From: Prescottella equi
GTDB taxonomy: Bacteria; Actinomycetota; Actinomycetes; Mycobacteriales; Mycobacteriaceae
Assembly (NCBI RefSeq): GCF_020171745.1
Contig: NZ_JAIVAH010000017.1
Span: forward strand, 186,001-250,000
Reading direction: 5' to 3'
Length of the DNA stretch: 64,000 nt
Below are positions 17,326 to 27,905 of this stretch, one piece after another. The position numbers and the translations under genes are program-made. The notes beneath the pieces were generated by a model. It saw only the letters and a program-made list of their open reading frames with translations. It was not told the origin of the DNA and ran no database searches. The first letter of the stretch is position 1; every line of letters begins with the position of its first letter.

Positions 17326-18290
17326 CTCCGATGGTGACTTCGACCGAATTGCTCGCCTATCTGCCGAGCCCACCGCAGGGTGTGTGGCACGTGGGGCCGC
17401 TGGCTCTGCGCGCCTACGCGCTGTGCATCATCGTCGGCATCGTCGTCGCCATCGTGTGGGGCGACCGCCGCTGGGTCGCCCGGGGCGGCGAGAAGGGCAC
17501 CGTTCTCGACATCGCGGTGTGGGCGGTGCCGTTCGGTCTGATCGGCGGCCGGCTCTACCACGTGCTGACCGACTGGCCGACGTACTTCGGCGAGGGCGGC
17601 AGCCCGGTCGACGCGCTGAAGATCTGGCAGGGCGGCCTCGGTATCTGGGGCGCGGTTGCGCTGGGTGCGGTCGGTGCCTGGATCGGCTGCCGTCGGCGGG
17701 GCATCCCGTTGCCGGCCTTCGGTGACGCGCTCGCGCCGGCCATCATCCTGGCGCAGGCGATCGGGCGCCTCGGCAATTGGTTCAACCAGGAGCTGTACGG
17801 TCGCGAGACCACGGTCCCGTGGGGTCTGGAAATCTACGAGCGCACCGATGCGGCGGGTCGCGTCGACACCCTGAACGGGGTGTCGAACGGTGTCGTCCAG
17901 CAGGTGGTGCACCCGACGTTCCTGTACGAGCTGGTGTGGAACCTGCTCATCGTGGTGCTGCTGGTCCTCGTCGACCGGCAGTTCAAGATCGGCCACGGCC
18001 GCCTGTTCGCGCTCTATGTGGCCGGGTACTGCGCCGGCCGTTTCTGGATCGAACTGATGCGGTCCGACCATGCCAGCGAGATCCTGGGCATCCGCGTCAA
18101 CTCGTTCACATCGGCGCTGGTGTTCCTGGCCGCCGTCGCGTACTTCGTCCTCGCGAAGAAGGGCCGCGAGGATCCGGCGGAGCTGCAGTCGCATGCGAAG
18201 GGCACCGCCCCCGCGCACATCGGCGACGCGCCGGCTACAACAGAACGGGCCGACGTCGAGCCGTCCGAGGCGAAGGGAGAGCAGAAATGA
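17322..18290 (+). CDS. lgt: prolipoprotein diacylglyceryl transferase
   Basis: 322 residues, about seven transmembrane segments. The Lgt signature GRLGNWFNQELYG is at about 149-161, and HPTFLYELVWNLL and GRLFALYVAGYCAGRFWIELMR follow. It attaches diacylglycerol to the lipobox Cys of exported lipoproteins (several are encoded in this window). A hydrophilic tail of about 40 residues extends beyond the catalytic domain, as in mycobacterial Lgt. The GTG at 17322 overlaps trpA by 4 bp; ATG at 17331 is an alternative. Confidence 0.95.
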   Translation: MTPMVTSTELLAYLPSPPQGVWHVGPLALRAYALCIIVGIVVAIVWGDRRWVARGGEKGTVLDIAVWAVPFGLIGGRLYHVLTDWPTYFGEGGSPVDALKIWQGGLGIWGAVALGAVGAWIGCRRRGIPLPAFGDALAPAIILAQAIGRLGNWFNQELYGRETTVPWGLEIYERTDAAGRVDTLNGVSNGVVQQVVHPTFLYELVWNLLIVVLLVLVDRQFKIGHGRLFALYVAGYCAGRFWIELMRSDHASEILGIRVNSFTSALVFLAAVAYFVLAKKGREDPAELQSHAKGTAPAHIGDAPATTERADVEPSEAKGEQK

Positions 18291-19039
18291 GTGACCTCCG
18301 AAAGCCCGGTGACGATGAGCCCGGCCGCGATCCCGAGGGCCCCGAGAACGGCACAGAGAACTCTTCCGCACCCGTGCCGCCGGAGTTCGGTTCACCGTTC
18401 GACTACGACGCCACCGCGGACGCGTCGATGACCGAGTCGACGTCCGGAACGTCGTCGGTGCCGCCGTCCGGTGGCAACACCGCGGGACCGGGCTGGGACA
18501 CCTACTCCGGCGTCGGGAACGGCCCCGGTTGGGGTTCGGGTCCGAGCTACCCGCCGCCGTCGAGTGATCCGTTGCCGCCGACGTCCGGTCCGGTGTACGG
18601 ATCTCCGCAGCCCGAGTACGGTCAGCCGACCCCGCCACCGCCGAGTTATCCGCCGGCACCGGGCTACCCGCCGGCACCCGGTTACCCGCCGGGAACCGGA
18701 TACCCGGGCGGGTACGGCGGTTCCTTCGGCGACCCGAGCGCACCCTACGGACGCGATCCGGTCACCGGTGAACCGTATTCGGACAAGTCGCGCGCCACCG
18801 CGGGCTTGCTGCAGATCCTGCTCGGCTTCATCTCGCTACCCGGAATCGGCCGACTGTACATCGGCAGCATCGGTATCGGGCTGGCCCAGTTGCTGGTCTT
18901 CTGGGTGGGACTGATCACGACCATCTTCGGAATCGGATTCGTCATCTTCCCGGTGATCTGGATCTGGGCATTCGTCGACGGCATCCTGATGCTGTCCGGT
19001 GCCGTGCGGGACCAGCAGGGTCGACCACTGAAGACCTGA
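18287..19039 (+). CDS. TM2 domain protein with Pro/Gly/Tyr-rich N-terminus
   Basis: 250 residues. Residues 1-150 are low complexity, with repeats of the form PxPGYPP and PSYPPAP, likely cytoplasmic and disordered. The C-terminal TM2 domain has two helices (GLLQILLGFISLPGIGRLYI and VGLITTIFGIGFVIFPVIWI) joined by GSIGIGLAQLL. The ATG at 18287 overlaps the lgt stop as ATGA with AAGGGAGA upstream. It is the last gene before a strong terminator. Function of TM2 proteins in bacteria is not established. Confidence 0.85.
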   Translation: MSDLRKPGDDEPGRDPEGPENGTENSSAPVPPEFGSPFDYDATADASMTESTSGTSSVPPSGGNTAGPGWDTYSGVGNGPGWGSGPSYPPPSSDPLPPTSGPVYGSPQPEYGQPTPPPPSYPPAPGYPPAPGYPPGTGYPGGYGGSFGDPSAPYGRDPVTGEPYSDKSRATAGLLQILLGFISLPGIGRLYIGSIGIGLAQLLVFWVGLITTIFGIGFVIFPVIWIWAFVDGILMLSGAVRDQQGRPLKT

Positions 19040-19066
19040 TTCACCGCCCGGAAACTCTCATCCGAT

Positions 19067-19109
19067 CGCACCGCCCGCGCCGTTTCCGGCGCGGGCGGTG
19101 CGCATTTTT
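19067..19109 (+). terminator. strong intrinsic terminator of the trp-lgt operon
   Basis: Perfect 15-bp stem (19067-19081 with 19088-19102), 6-nt loop GTTTCC, then CATTTTT. It closes the trpE-TM2 transcript 27 bp after the TM2 stop. Confidence 0.93.
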
Positions 19110-19327
19110 CGGCATCGCTTCGGGTGGCCTTTGCGCGGTAAACTGGCCCGGCCGGGTGTGGAACCTCGGCAACCTTCACGGGTCGACAGCAGTGCCGGTA
19201 GACCCCGATCGATGCAGTCAGCACCCGTAGTCGGCGACCCCCACGGAGTCGCCGGAGAAGTGCGTGACGCGCGATGGCCGCAGCGAAGCTCGCGGAGCTT
19301 CCGGTGGGCCGGTGTGGAGGTGTACCG

Positions 19328-22300
19328 GTGCTGTTCTCTCGGCAACCAGATGCCCGCGGCCTCTATGTCCCTGATCGTGAATCGGACTCGTGTGGTGTCG
19401 CGATGGTCGCCGATATCCACGGTCGCCGGTCCCACAGGATCGTTGCCGACGCGCTGCTCGCCCTCGAGAACCTCGAGCACCGCGGTGCCGCGGGCGCTGA
19501 GGTCAACAGTGGCGACGGCGCGGGCATTCTCATTCAGCTCCCGGTCGAATTCTTCCGTGGAATCGTCCCGTTCGATCTCCCTGACTCCGGTCCCGACGGG
19601 GCGCACACCTTCGCGGCGGGCATCTGCTTCCTGCCGACCGACCCGGATCGGCGGACTGCCGCGCAGGAACGTGTGGCACGCATCGCCGAGCAGGAAGGCG
19701 TCGAGATCCTCGGTTGGCACGAGGTCGGCGTCGACCCGCTCGGAGCCGATATCGGCAGCACGGCGCGCTCCTGCATGCCGCACATGACGTACCTGTTCGT
19801 CTCGGCCCGGTCGGAGGACGGCACACGACTGGGCGGGCTGGACCTCGACCGCCGCGTCTACGGCCTGCGCAAGCGTGCCGAACAAGTGCCCGACGATGTG
19901 GAGCGGGCGGGCATTGCGGTGTACTTCCCGTCGCTGTCGAGCAGGACGATGACTTTCAAGGGGATGCTGACCACGGCGCAGCTCGGGCTGTACTTCCCCG
20001 AACTGCGGGACCCGCGGACGGCGAGTGCGATCGCGGTGGTGCACAGCCGCTTCTCCACCAATACGTTCCCGTCCTGGCCGCTGGCACATCCGTTCCGCTT
20101 CATCGCGCACAACGGCGAGATCAACACGGTGCGCGGGAACCGGAACCGGATGCGTTCGCGCGAGGCGATGCTGGCCAGCGCGCTCATCCCGGGCGACTTG
20201 CAACGCCTCTATCCGATCTGCACGAAGGATGCTTCGGACTCGGCGTCCTTCGACGAGGTGCTCGAGCTGCTGCACCTCGGCGGGCGGTCCCTGCCGCACG
20301 CGGTGCTGATGATGATCCCCGAGGCGTGGGAGAACCACGCCGACATGCCGGCGGAACTGCGGGCCTTCTACCAGTTCCACGCATCGCTGATGGAACCGTG
20401 GGACGGTCCGGCCTGCGTCACCTTCACCGACGGCACCGTCGTGGGGGCCGTCCTCGACCGCAACGGACTGCGTCCGGGCAGGTGGTGGCGCATCGGAGAC
20501 GGGCGGGTCGTGCTCGCGAGTGAAAGCGGTGTGCTCCCGATCCCGCAGTCGGAGGTGATCGAGAAGGGACGTCTCGAACCGGGCGAGATGTTCCTGGTCG
20601 ACACCGAGGCCGGTCGGGTGGTTCCCGATCGTGAGGTGAAGACGCAACTCGCGGCGCAGCAGCCCTACGCCGAGTGGTTGCATGCCGGCCTGCTCGATCT
20701 GCGGACCCTGCCGCTCAGAGGACGAGCCCCTCACGACCACGAAGCGGTGGTCCGCCGGCAGCTGGCCTTCGGCTACACCGAGGAAGAACAGCGCGTGCTG
20801 TTGTCGCCGATGGCGACGGCGGGAGGCGAACCGATCGGGTCGATGGGCACCGACACCCCGATCGCGGTCCTCTCGCAGCGGCCCCGGCTGCTGTACGACT
20901 ACTTCGTCGAGCTGTTCGCGCAGGTGACCAATCCGCCCTTGGATGCGATCCGGGAAGAGATCGTGACGTCGCTGCGCCGGGTGATGGGGCCCGAACAGAA
21001 CCTGCTCGAGCCCACCGCGGCGTCGTGCCGCCAGATCGTGCTGTCGTGGCCGGTTCTCGACAACGACGAACTCGCCAGGATCATCGACATCAACGCGGAC
21101 GGCGACTGCCCGGGGTTCGCGACGACGGTGCTGCGGGCCCTGTACCGGGCGGACGCCGGCGGCGAAGGAATGGCGGACGCGATCGAGGATCTGCGTGCCG
21201 CGGCGAGCGATGCGATCGCGAACGGCTACCGGACACTGGTGATCTCGGATCGCGACTCCGATCATCTGCGGGCGCCGATACCGTCGCTGCTCGCGGTATC
21301 GGCAGTGCACCATCACCTCGTCCGGACCAAGGAGCGGACGAAGGTGGCGCTCGTCGTGGAGACCGGGGACGCGCGCGAGGTGCACCACATCGCGCTGCTG
21401 ATCGGATGCGGCGCCGCGGCGGTCAACCCGTACCTGGCGATGGAGTCGATCGAGGACCTGGTCGTGGAGGGGGAACTGACTGGCCTCGAAGCGTCGGTCG
21501 CGGTGCGGAACTACCTCGTCGCGCTCGGTAAGGGTGTGCTCAAGGTGATGTCCAAGATGGGCATCTCTACCGTCGGATCCTATACCGCCGCACAGGTTTT
21601 CGAGGCGATCGGACTGTCCCGGGAGGTCGTCGACGAGTACTTCACCGGGACGGTGAGCCGCCTCGGTGGCGTCGGGTTGGACGTGCTGGCCCGCGAGGTG
21701 GAACTGCGACATCGCGCGGCATATCCGGAAAACCCGTCGTCCCAGGTGCATCGCCGCCTCGACGTCGGTGGCATCTACCAGTACCGCCGTGACGGTGAAC
21801 TCCATCTGTTCACCCCCGAGACCGTGTTCCTGCTGCAGCACGCGACCCGGACCGGGCGGGTGGACGTCTTCGACAAGTACAGCGCCGAGGTCGACCGGCT
21901 GTCCGCGGAGGGCGGGACGCTGCGCGGACTGTTCGAGTTCCGTCGTGGGCTGCGGCCACCGGTGCCGATCGAGGAGGTCGAGCCGGCGGAGTCGATCTTC
22001 ACCCGGTTCAACACGGGCGCCATGAGCTACGGCTCGATCTCGGCGGAGGCACACGAGACGATGGCGGTCGCGATGAACCGGCTCGGTGGTCGCTCCAATT
22101 CGGGCGAGGGCGGCGAGGACGTCGACCGGCTGTACGACCCGATGCGGCGCAGCGCCGTCAAACAGGTCGCGAGCGGGCGGTTCGGCGTCACCAGCGACTA
22201 CCTCGTCAACGCCACCGACATCCAGATCAAGATGGCGCAGGGCGCCAAGCCCGGTGAGGGCGGCCAACTCCCGGCGTTCAAGGTCTATCCGTGGATCGCG

Positions 22301-23911
22301 CGTACCCGGCACTCGACCCCGGGGGTGGGACTCATCTCGCCGCCGCCGCACCACGACATCTACTCGATCGAAGACCTCGCCCAGCTGATCCACGACCTCA
22401 AGAACGCGAACGAGGACGCCCGCGTGCACGTCAAGCTCGTCAGCTCGGTGGGCGTCGGGACGGTTGCGGCCGGGGTGAGCAAGGCACACGCCGACGTGGT
22501 CCTCATCTCCGGACACGACGGCGGCACCGGCGCGTCGCCGCTCACCTCACTCGAACACGCGGGGCTGCCGTGGGAGGTGGGGCTCGCCGACGCGCAGCAG
22601 ACGCTCGTGCTCAACGGGCTGCGCGATCGGATCACGGTGCAGTGCGACGGCGGCATGCGGACGGCACGGGACGTCATGGTGGCGATGCTGCTCGGGGCCG
22701 AGGAGTTCGGATTCTCCACCGCCCCGTTGATCGCGGCCGGCTGCATCATGATGCGTGTGTGCCACCTCGACACGTGCCCGGTGGGTGTCGCGACGCAGAA
22801 CCCGGAGCTGCGCAAGCGGTTCACCGGCAAGCCGGAGTTCGTCGAGGAGTTCTTCCGGTTCGTCGCGGCCGAGGTGCGCGAGCGCCTCGCGGAACTCGGC
22901 TTCCGCAGTGTCGACGAGGCGGTCGGTCATCCCGAGGTCCTCGAGACCGCGGTCGGGGTGGCGCACTGGAAGAGTCGCGGTCTCGATCTCACGCCGATCT
23001 TCGCGACCGAGGAGGCGCTGCCCGGTGCGGGGATTCCGCAGCGGCGGCGGGTGCGGGCCCAGGAACACGGTCTCGATCTGGCGCTGGACCGGACGCTGAT
23101 CCAGTTGGCGGAGGGTGCGCTCGAGGACGCGCTGCCGGTTCGGCTCGAGTTGCCGGTGCGCAACGTCAACCGCACCGTCGGGACGCTGCTCGGGTCCGAG
23201 GTCACCCGCCGCTACGGGGCGGCCGGACTGCCCGACGACACGATCCGGGTCCAGCTCGAGGGATCGGCGGGGCAGTCGCTCGGTGCCTTCCTGCCGCCCG
23301 GTGTCACGATCGACCTGGTCGGCGACGCGAACGACTACGTCGGCAAGGGACTCTCGGGCGGGCGCATCGTGGTGCGGCCCGCCGACGACGTCCTGTTTCT
23401 GCCGGAGACGCAGGTGATCGCCGGGAACACCCTGCTGTACGGCGCGACGTCGGGTGAGGCGTATCTACGCGGGCGGGTCGGCGAACGGTTCTGTGTGCGC
23501 AACTCGGGGGCGGTGGCCGTCACCGAGGGCGTCGGCGACCACGCGTGCGAGTACATGACCGGCGGACGCGTCGTAGTCCTCGGTCCGATCGGCCGGAACC
23601 TGGCGGCGGGCATGTCGGGCGGCATCGCGTTCCTCCTCGACGCCGACCACTCGAAGATCAACACCGCGATGGTGCGGTTGCAGGTGCCGGACGGTGACGA
23701 CCTGCAGTGGCTGCGGGTCGTGGTCGAGCAGCACCTGCGGTGGACGGGTTCCGCGGTGGCCGCGTCGGTGCTCGCCGACTGGCCCCGCCGTTCGGCGCTC
23801 TTCACGAAGGTCATGCCCACCGACTACCAGCGCGTCCTCGAAGCGACGCGAATGGCACGGGCCGAGGGGCTCGACGTCGACACCGCGATCATGGAGGCGG
23901 CGCGTGGCTGA
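19328..23911 (+). CDS. gltB: glutamate synthase (NADPH) large subunit
   Basis: 1527 residues. The class II glutaminase domain begins after a short propeptide, its nucleophile Cys being in [13 protein letters not shown]. The FMN/synthase domain contains [16 protein letters not shown] and [12 protein letters not shown], the 3Fe-4S Cys cluster lies at [13 protein letters not shown], and the C-terminal GXGXG beta-helix follows. It makes two glutamates from 2-oxoglutarate and glutamine with GltD. GTG at 19328 is chosen for GGAGG seven nt upstream; an ATG at 19274 would give an overlong propeptide. Not at this locus in M. tuberculosis. Confidence 0.96.
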   Translation: MLFSRQPDARGLYVPDRESDSCGVAMVADIHGRRSHRIVADALLALENLEHRGAAGAEVNSGDGAGILIQLPVEFFRGIVPFDLPDSGPDGAHTFAAGICFLPTDPDRRTAAQERVARIAEQEGVEILGWHEVGVDPLGADIGSTARSCMPHMTYLFVSARSEDGTRLGGLDLDRRVYGLRKRAEQVPDDVERAGIAVYFPSLSSRTMTFKGMLTTAQLGLYFPELRDPRTASAIAVVHSRFSTNTFPSWPLAHPFRFIAHNGEINTVRGNRNRMRSREAMLASALIPGDLQRLYPICTKDASDSASFDEVLELLHLGGRSLPHAVLMMIPEAWENHADMPAELRAFYQFHASLMEPWDGPACVTFTDGTVVGAVLDRNGLRPGRWWRIGDGRVVLASESGVLPIPQSEVIEKGRLEPGEMFLVDTEAGRVVPDREVKTQLAAQQPYAEWLHAGLLDLRTLPLRGRAPHDHEAVVRRQLAFGYTEEEQRVLLSPMATAGGEPIGSMGTDTPIAVLSQRPRLLYDYFVELFAQVTNPPLDAIREEIVTSLRRVMGPEQNLLEPTAASCRQIVLSWPVLDNDELARIIDINADGDCPGFATTVLRALYRADAGGEGMADAIEDLRAAASDAIANGYRTLVISDRDSDHLRAPIPSLLAVSAVHHHLVRTKERTKVALVVETGDAREVHHIALLIGCGAAAVNPYLAMESIEDLVVEGELTGLEASVAVRNYLVALGKGVLKVMSKMGISTVGSYTAAQVFEAIGLSREVVDEYFTGTVSRLGGVGLDVLAREVELRHRAAYPENPSSQVHRRLDVGGIYQYRRDGELHLFTPETVFLLQHATRTGRVDVFDKYSAEVDRLSAEGGTLRGLFEFRRGLRPPVPIEEVEPAESIFTRFNTGAMSYGSISAEAHETMAVAMNRLGGRSNSGEGGEDVDRLYDPMRRSAVKQVASGRFGVTSDYLVNATDIQIKMAQGAKPGEGGQLPAFKVYPWIARTRHSTPGVGLISPPPHHDIYSIEDLAQLIHDLKNANEDARVHVKLVSSVGVGTVAAGVSKAHADVVLISGHDGGTGASPLTSLEHAGLPWEVGLADAQQTLVLNGLRDRITVQCDGGMRTARDVMVAMLLGAEEFGFSTAPLIAAGCIMMRVCHLDTCPVGVATQNPELRKRFTGKPEFVEEFFRFVAAEVRERLAELGFRSVDEAVGHPEVLETAVGVAHWKSRGLDLTPIFATEEALPGAGIPQRRRVRAQEHGLDLALDRTLIQLAEGALEDALPVRLELPVRNVNRTVGTLLGSEVTRRYGAAGLPDDTIRVQLEGSAGQSLGAFLPPGVTIDLVGDANDYVGKGLSGGRIVVRPADDVLFLPETQVIAGNTLLYGATSGEAYLRGRVGERFCVRNSGAVAVTEGVGDHACEYMTGGRVVVLGPIGRNLAAGMSGGIAFLLDADHSKINTAMVRLQVPDGDDLQWLRVVVEQHLRWTGSAVAASVLADWPRRSALFTKVMPTDYQRVLEATRMARAEGLDVDTAIMEAARG

Positions 23912-25409
23912 TCCCCAAGGTTTCCTGCACGTCGCCAAGCAGGAAGCAACCAAACGTCCGGTCGAGGAACGCATCCACGACTGGCGGGAGGTGTACGCGC
24001 ATCAATCCGCAGCCGAGCGGGCCCGGGAGGTGTCCGAACAGGCGCGCCGGTGCATGGACTGCGGGATCCCGTTCTGCCATTCGACCAGTGCCGGGTGTCC
24101 GCTCGGGAACCTGATCCCCGAATGGAACGACCTGGTGCGGCGCGGACGTTGGGAGGCCGCGGCCGAACGCCTGCACGCCACCAACAACTTTCCCGAGTTC
24201 ACCGGCCGCGTGTGCCCGGCGCCCTGCGAGGCCGCCTGTGTCCTCTCGCTCGCCGACACCCACACCACGGGAAGTGTGACGATCAAGCGGATCGAACAGG
24301 CGATCGCCGACACCGCGTGGGAGAAGGACTGCATTCCGCCCGTACGCGCCGCGCTGCGGACAGGCAAGAATGTCGCGGTCGTCGGATCGGGTCCGGCGGG
24401 ACTGGCCGCGGCGCAACAGCTCACACGGGCCGGACACGAGGTCACGGTGTACGAGCGCGACGATCGGCTCGGCGGACTGCTGCGCTACGGCATTCCCGAG
24501 TTCAAGCTCGAGAAGAGCGTCGTCGAGCGTCGGCTTTCGCAGATGCGGGTGGAGGGAACGCATTTCGTCACCGAGGTGGAGGTGGGCGTGGACCTGGCGG
24601 TGGCGGATCTACGCGACCGGTTCGACGCGGTGGTGCTCGCGACCGGGGCGCTCCTCGCCCGCGACAACCCCGACGTCCAGGGCCGCGACCTCGACGGGGT
24701 GCACCTCGCGATGGAGCACCTGGTGGCGTCGAATCACGAGTGCGAAGGCGACGGGGCGACGCCGATCACGGCGAAGGGTAAGCACGTGGTGATCATCGGC
24801 GGCGGCGACACCGGCGCCGACTGCCTGGGAACGGCACACCGGCAGGGCGCGTTGTCGGTGACACAGCTGGACTACCACCCGGCGCTGCCGGAGGAGCGGG
24901 ACGAGGCGTCGATGCCGTGGCCGGCGTGGCCGATGGTGTTGCGCACCTCGCCGGCACATGCCGAGGGCGGGGTGCGCCGGTACGAGGTTGCGGTGCAACG
25001 ATTTCTGGGGGACGCGAGCGGTCACGTCCGCTCGATGGTGCTGGCCGAGGTCCGCCTCGCCCGTGACGAACACGGGCGTCGCAGGATCACCCCGGTCGGT
25101 GAGGAGATCGAATTGCCTTGCGATCTGGCGTTGTTCGCGATCGGTTTCGAGGGCGTCGAGCACGGTCCGCTCCTCGACGACCTCGGGCTGGAGACGAACC
25201 GCCGCGGCTCGCTGTCCTGTGCGTCGGACTGGCAGACGGCCACTCCGGGCGTTTTCGTGTGCGGCGACGCACACCGCGGCGCATCCTTGGTGGTGTGGGC
25301 GATCGCGGAGGGGCGTTCGGCGGCGCAGGGGGTCGATGTCTATCTCACGGGTTCGTCCGAACTGCCCGCCCCGGTGCATCCGACGGCCCTGCCGCTGACC
25401 GTCCTCTGA
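23904..25409 (+). CDS. gltD: glutamate synthase small subunit
   Basis: 501 residues. N-terminal Cys clusters for two 4Fe-4S centres ([35 protein letters not shown]), an FAD-binding GxGxxG ([17 protein letters not shown]) and an NADPH-binding site ([15 protein letters not shown]). It passes electrons from NADPH to GltB. The GTG at 23904 overlaps gltB by 8 bp and has GGAGG upstream, so subunit synthesis is coupled. Confidence 0.96.
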   Translation: MADPQGFLHVAKQEATKRPVEERIHDWREVYAHQSAAERAREVSEQARRCMDCGIPFCHSTSAGCPLGNLIPEWNDLVRRGRWEAAAERLHATNNFPEFTGRVCPAPCEAACVLSLADTHTTGSVTIKRIEQAIADTAWEKDCIPPVRAALRTGKNVAVVGSGPAGLAAAQQLTRAGHEVTVYERDDRLGGLLRYGIPEFKLEKSVVERRLSQMRVEGTHFVTEVEVGVDLAVADLRDRFDAVVLATGALLARDNPDVQGRDLDGVHLAMEHLVASNHECEGDGATPITAKGKHVVIIGGGDTGADCLGTAHRQGALSVTQLDYHPALPEERDEASMPWPAWPMVLRTSPAHAEGGVRRYEVAVQRFLGDASGHVRSMVLAEVRLARDEHGRRRITPVGEEIELPCDLALFAIGFEGVEHGPLLDDLGLETNRRGSLSCASDWQTATPGVFVCGDAHRGASLVVWAIAEGRSAAQGVDVYLTGSSELPAPVHPTALPLTVL

Positions 25410-25469
25410 CGCTCACTTCGTCGTCACCGTGCGTTCGCCCGCCGAATAGAGTTCGTTCCCCGGATTGAC

Positions 25470-25475
25470 TAGGCT
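25470..25475 (+). promoter_or_regulatory. candidate -10 of pyk (leaderless)
   Basis: TAGGCT ends 6 bp before the GTG start of pyk. Transcription would begin at or next to the start codon, and there is no ribosome site. The -35 is not convincing. Confidence 0.45.
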
Positions 25476-25481
25476 TTCCCC

Positions 25482-26900
25482 GTGACCCGACGCACGAAGA
25501 TTGTCTGCACTCTTGGCCCTGCTACTGCATCCGGCGACCGCGTCCGCGAGCTCGTCGAGAGCGGAATGGACGTAGCCAGACTCAACTTCAGTCACGGCGA
25601 ACACGCTGATCACGAGGATAATTACCGGCGGGTGCGGGCCGCGTCCGAGGCGACGGGCCGAGCGGTGGGCATCCTCGCCGACCTGCAGGGCCCGAAGATC
25701 CGCCTGGGGCGCTTCGTCGAGGGCAAGACCCACTGGGCGACCGGCGAGCAGATCCGGATCACGGTCGAGGATTGTGCCGGAACTCACGATCGGGTGTCGA
25801 CCACCTACAAGCAGCTCGCGCAGGACGCGCAGCCCGGCGACCGACTGCTGGTCGACGACGGCAAGGTCGGACTGGTCGTCGAGGCCGTCGAGGGTGACGA
25901 CGTGGTGTGCCGCGTCACCGAGGGTGGCCCGGTCAGCAACAACAAGGGTGTCTCGCTGCCCGGCATGAACGTGTCGGTGCCGGCGATGTCGGAGAAGGAC
26001 ATCGAGGACCTCGAGTTCGCGCTGCGCCTGGGTGTCGACTTCATCGCCTTGTCGTTCGTGCGCTCGCCCGCGGACGTCGAACTCGTCCACGACGTGATGG
26101 ACCGCGTCGGCCGCCGGGTGCCGGTGATCGCGAAGCTCGAGAAGCCGGAGGCCATCGAGAACCTCGAGGCCGTCGTGCTGGCCTTCGACGCGGTGATGGT
26201 CGCCCGTGGCGACCTGGGTGTCGAACTGCCGCTCGAGCAGGTGCCGCTGGTGCAGAAGCGGGCGATCCAGATCGCCCGGGAGAACGCCAAGCCGGTGATC
26301 GTCGCGACGCAGATGCTCGAGTCGATGATCGAGAACTCCCGGCCCACCCGCGCCGAGGCGTCCGATGTCGCGAACGCCGTCCTCGACGGCGCCGACGCCG
26401 TCATGCTCTCCGGCGAGACGTCGGTCGGCAAGTACGTGATGGAGACCGTCCAGACGATGGCGCGGATCCTCGAGGCCGTCGAGACCGATCCGGCGCGCGT
26501 CCCGCCGCTCACGCACGTCCCGCGCACCAAGCGTGGTGTCATCTCGTACGGCGCCCGCGACATCGGTGAGCGACTGGACGCCAAGGCGCTGGTGGCGTTC
26601 ACGCAGTCCGGCGACACGGTTCGCCGTCTCGCGCGCCTGCACTCGCCGCTCCCGCTCCTGGCCTTCACACCCCTCGAGTCGGTGCGCTGCCAGTTGGCGC
26701 TGTCGTGGGGCACCGAGACCTTCATCGTGGACCCGGTCGCCTCGACCGACCAGATGTTCACTCAGGTCGACCACGCCCTGCTCTCGCTCGGCCGCTACAA
26801 CAAGGGCGACCTCGTGGTCATCGTGGCCGGCTCCCCGCCGGGCACAGTAGGCTCGACCAACCTGATCCACGTGCACCGGATCGGTGAGGAAGACCACTAG
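25482..26900 (+). CDS. pyk: pyruvate kinase
   Basis: 472 residues, complete: KIVCTLGPATASGDRVREL at the N-terminus, MDVARLNFSHGEH, LADLQGPKIRLG, the B domain about 70-165, catalytic VIAKLEKPEAIENL, MVARGDLGVELP, TQMLESMIENSRPTRAEASD, and a C-terminal regulatory domain. It converts PEP and ADP to pyruvate and ATP. Apparently leaderless. It precedes tesB as in mycobacteria. Confidence 0.97.
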   Translation: MTRRTKIVCTLGPATASGDRVRELVESGMDVARLNFSHGEHADHEDNYRRVRAASEATGRAVGILADLQGPKIRLGRFVEGKTHWATGEQIRITVEDCAGTHDRVSTTYKQLAQDAQPGDRLLVDDGKVGLVVEAVEGDDVVCRVTEGGPVSNNKGVSLPGMNVSVPAMSEKDIEDLEFALRLGVDFIALSFVRSPADVELVHDVMDRVGRRVPVIAKLEKPEAIENLEAVVLAFDAVMVARGDLGVELPLEQVPLVQKRAIQIARENAKPVIVATQMLESMIENSRPTRAEASDVANAVLDGADAVMLSGETSVGKYVMETVQTMARILEAVETDPARVPPLTHVPRTKRGVISYGARDIGERLDAKALVAFTQSGDTVRRLARLHSPLPLLAFTPLESVRCQLALSWGTETFIVDPVASTDQMFTQVDHALLSLGRYNKGDLVVIVAGSPPGTVGSTNLIHVHRIGEEDH

Positions 26901-26915
26901 CGAGGGGCAGAGCAC

Positions 26916-27812
26916 GTGAACGAAGTGGGGGCGGCGTTACGGCCGACACGTTCGGCCGATCTGGAGACGCTGCTGGGCCTCCTCGATCTCGAACAGATCG
27001 GGGAGGACACCTACCTCGGACGGCACCCGGACCAGGTCGGTAGCCGCACGTTCGGCGGCCAGTTGGTCGCGCAGGCACTGGTGGCGGCGGGGCGGACCGT
27101 CGACGGCGATCGCCCCGTCCACGCGGTCAACGCCCACTTCATCCGGGGCGGCGACGTCAAGGCGCCGATCGAGTACCGCGTCGAGCGACACCGGGACGGA
27201 CGGGCGTTCGCGAACCGTCAGGTCACCGCGTATCAGGACGGGAACGTGGTGTTCTCGATGTTCGCGGCCTTCCAGGACTGGGGTTCGGGGCTCGAGCACA
27301 GTGTCGCGATCCCTGACGTAGACGGCCCGGAGAACCTGCCGTCGCTCGGCGATCACCTGGTCGGCTACGAGGATCGACTGCGGTCCTTCGTCGATGCGCT
27401 CAAGCCGATCGAGATGCGCTACGCCAACGACCCTACGTGGGTACTCAAGGATTCCGGTGAGCGCCTCGGCCACAACCGGGTCTGGATGCGTGCGGACGGG
27501 CACCTGCCCGACGACCCGCGCGGACACGCCGCAGCGCTCGCGTACTCGTCGGACACCACCGTCCTGGACTCGATCCTCACCACGCACGGGCTGTCCTGGG
27601 GACTCGACCGGATCGTCGCCGCGACGGTCAACCACTCGATCTGGTTCCACCGCCCGTTCCGGTTCGACGAGTGGGCGCTGTACGCGACGGAATCGCCCGT
27701 CGCGGCCGGATCGCGTGGTCTCGCAACCGGTCGGTTCTTCACCCGTGAGGGAGAACTGATCGCAACGGTGGTGCAGGAAGGCGTCATTCGGCACTTTCCG
27801 GCCCGGCGCTGA
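26916..27812 (+). CDS. tesB: acyl-CoA thioesterase II
   Basis: 298 residues, a double hot-dog fold. N-terminal GSRTFGGQLVAQALVAAGRT and HAVNAHFIRGG; C-terminal AYSSDTTVLDSILTTHGLSW, which supplies the Asp, Ser/Thr and Gln of the TesB catalytic site, then HSIWFHRPFRFDEW. It hydrolyses medium- to long-chain acyl-CoA in the cytoplasm. The GTG at 26916 has GAGGGG upstream and lies 15 bp after pyk, so it is probably in the same transcript. Confidence 0.95.
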   Translation: MNEVGAALRPTRSADLETLLGLLDLEQIGEDTYLGRHPDQVGSRTFGGQLVAQALVAAGRTVDGDRPVHAVNAHFIRGGDVKAPIEYRVERHRDGRAFANRQVTAYQDGNVVFSMFAAFQDWGSGLEHSVAIPDVDGPENLPSLGDHLVGYEDRLRSFVDALKPIEMRYANDPTWVLKDSGERLGHNRVWMRADGHLPDDPRGHAAALAYSSDTTVLDSILTTHGLSWGLDRIVAATVNHSIWFHRPFRFDEWALYATESPVAAGSRGLATGRFFTREGELIATVVQEGVIRHFPARR

Positions 27813-27905
27813 GTTCGTTCGGTCATGATCGTCCGCGGCACTCGTCGCGGTGACTAAACTTCTGGTTCTCTGATCACGGCACGCCATCTGTGATGGGGGA
27901 GCCCC

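Noticed and set aside
19058-22516. 1152-codon open frame on the minus strand opposite gltB
   Set aside because: A GC-rich antisense shadow: composition is His/Arg/Asp-rich noise, there are no domains, and it spans the trp terminator.
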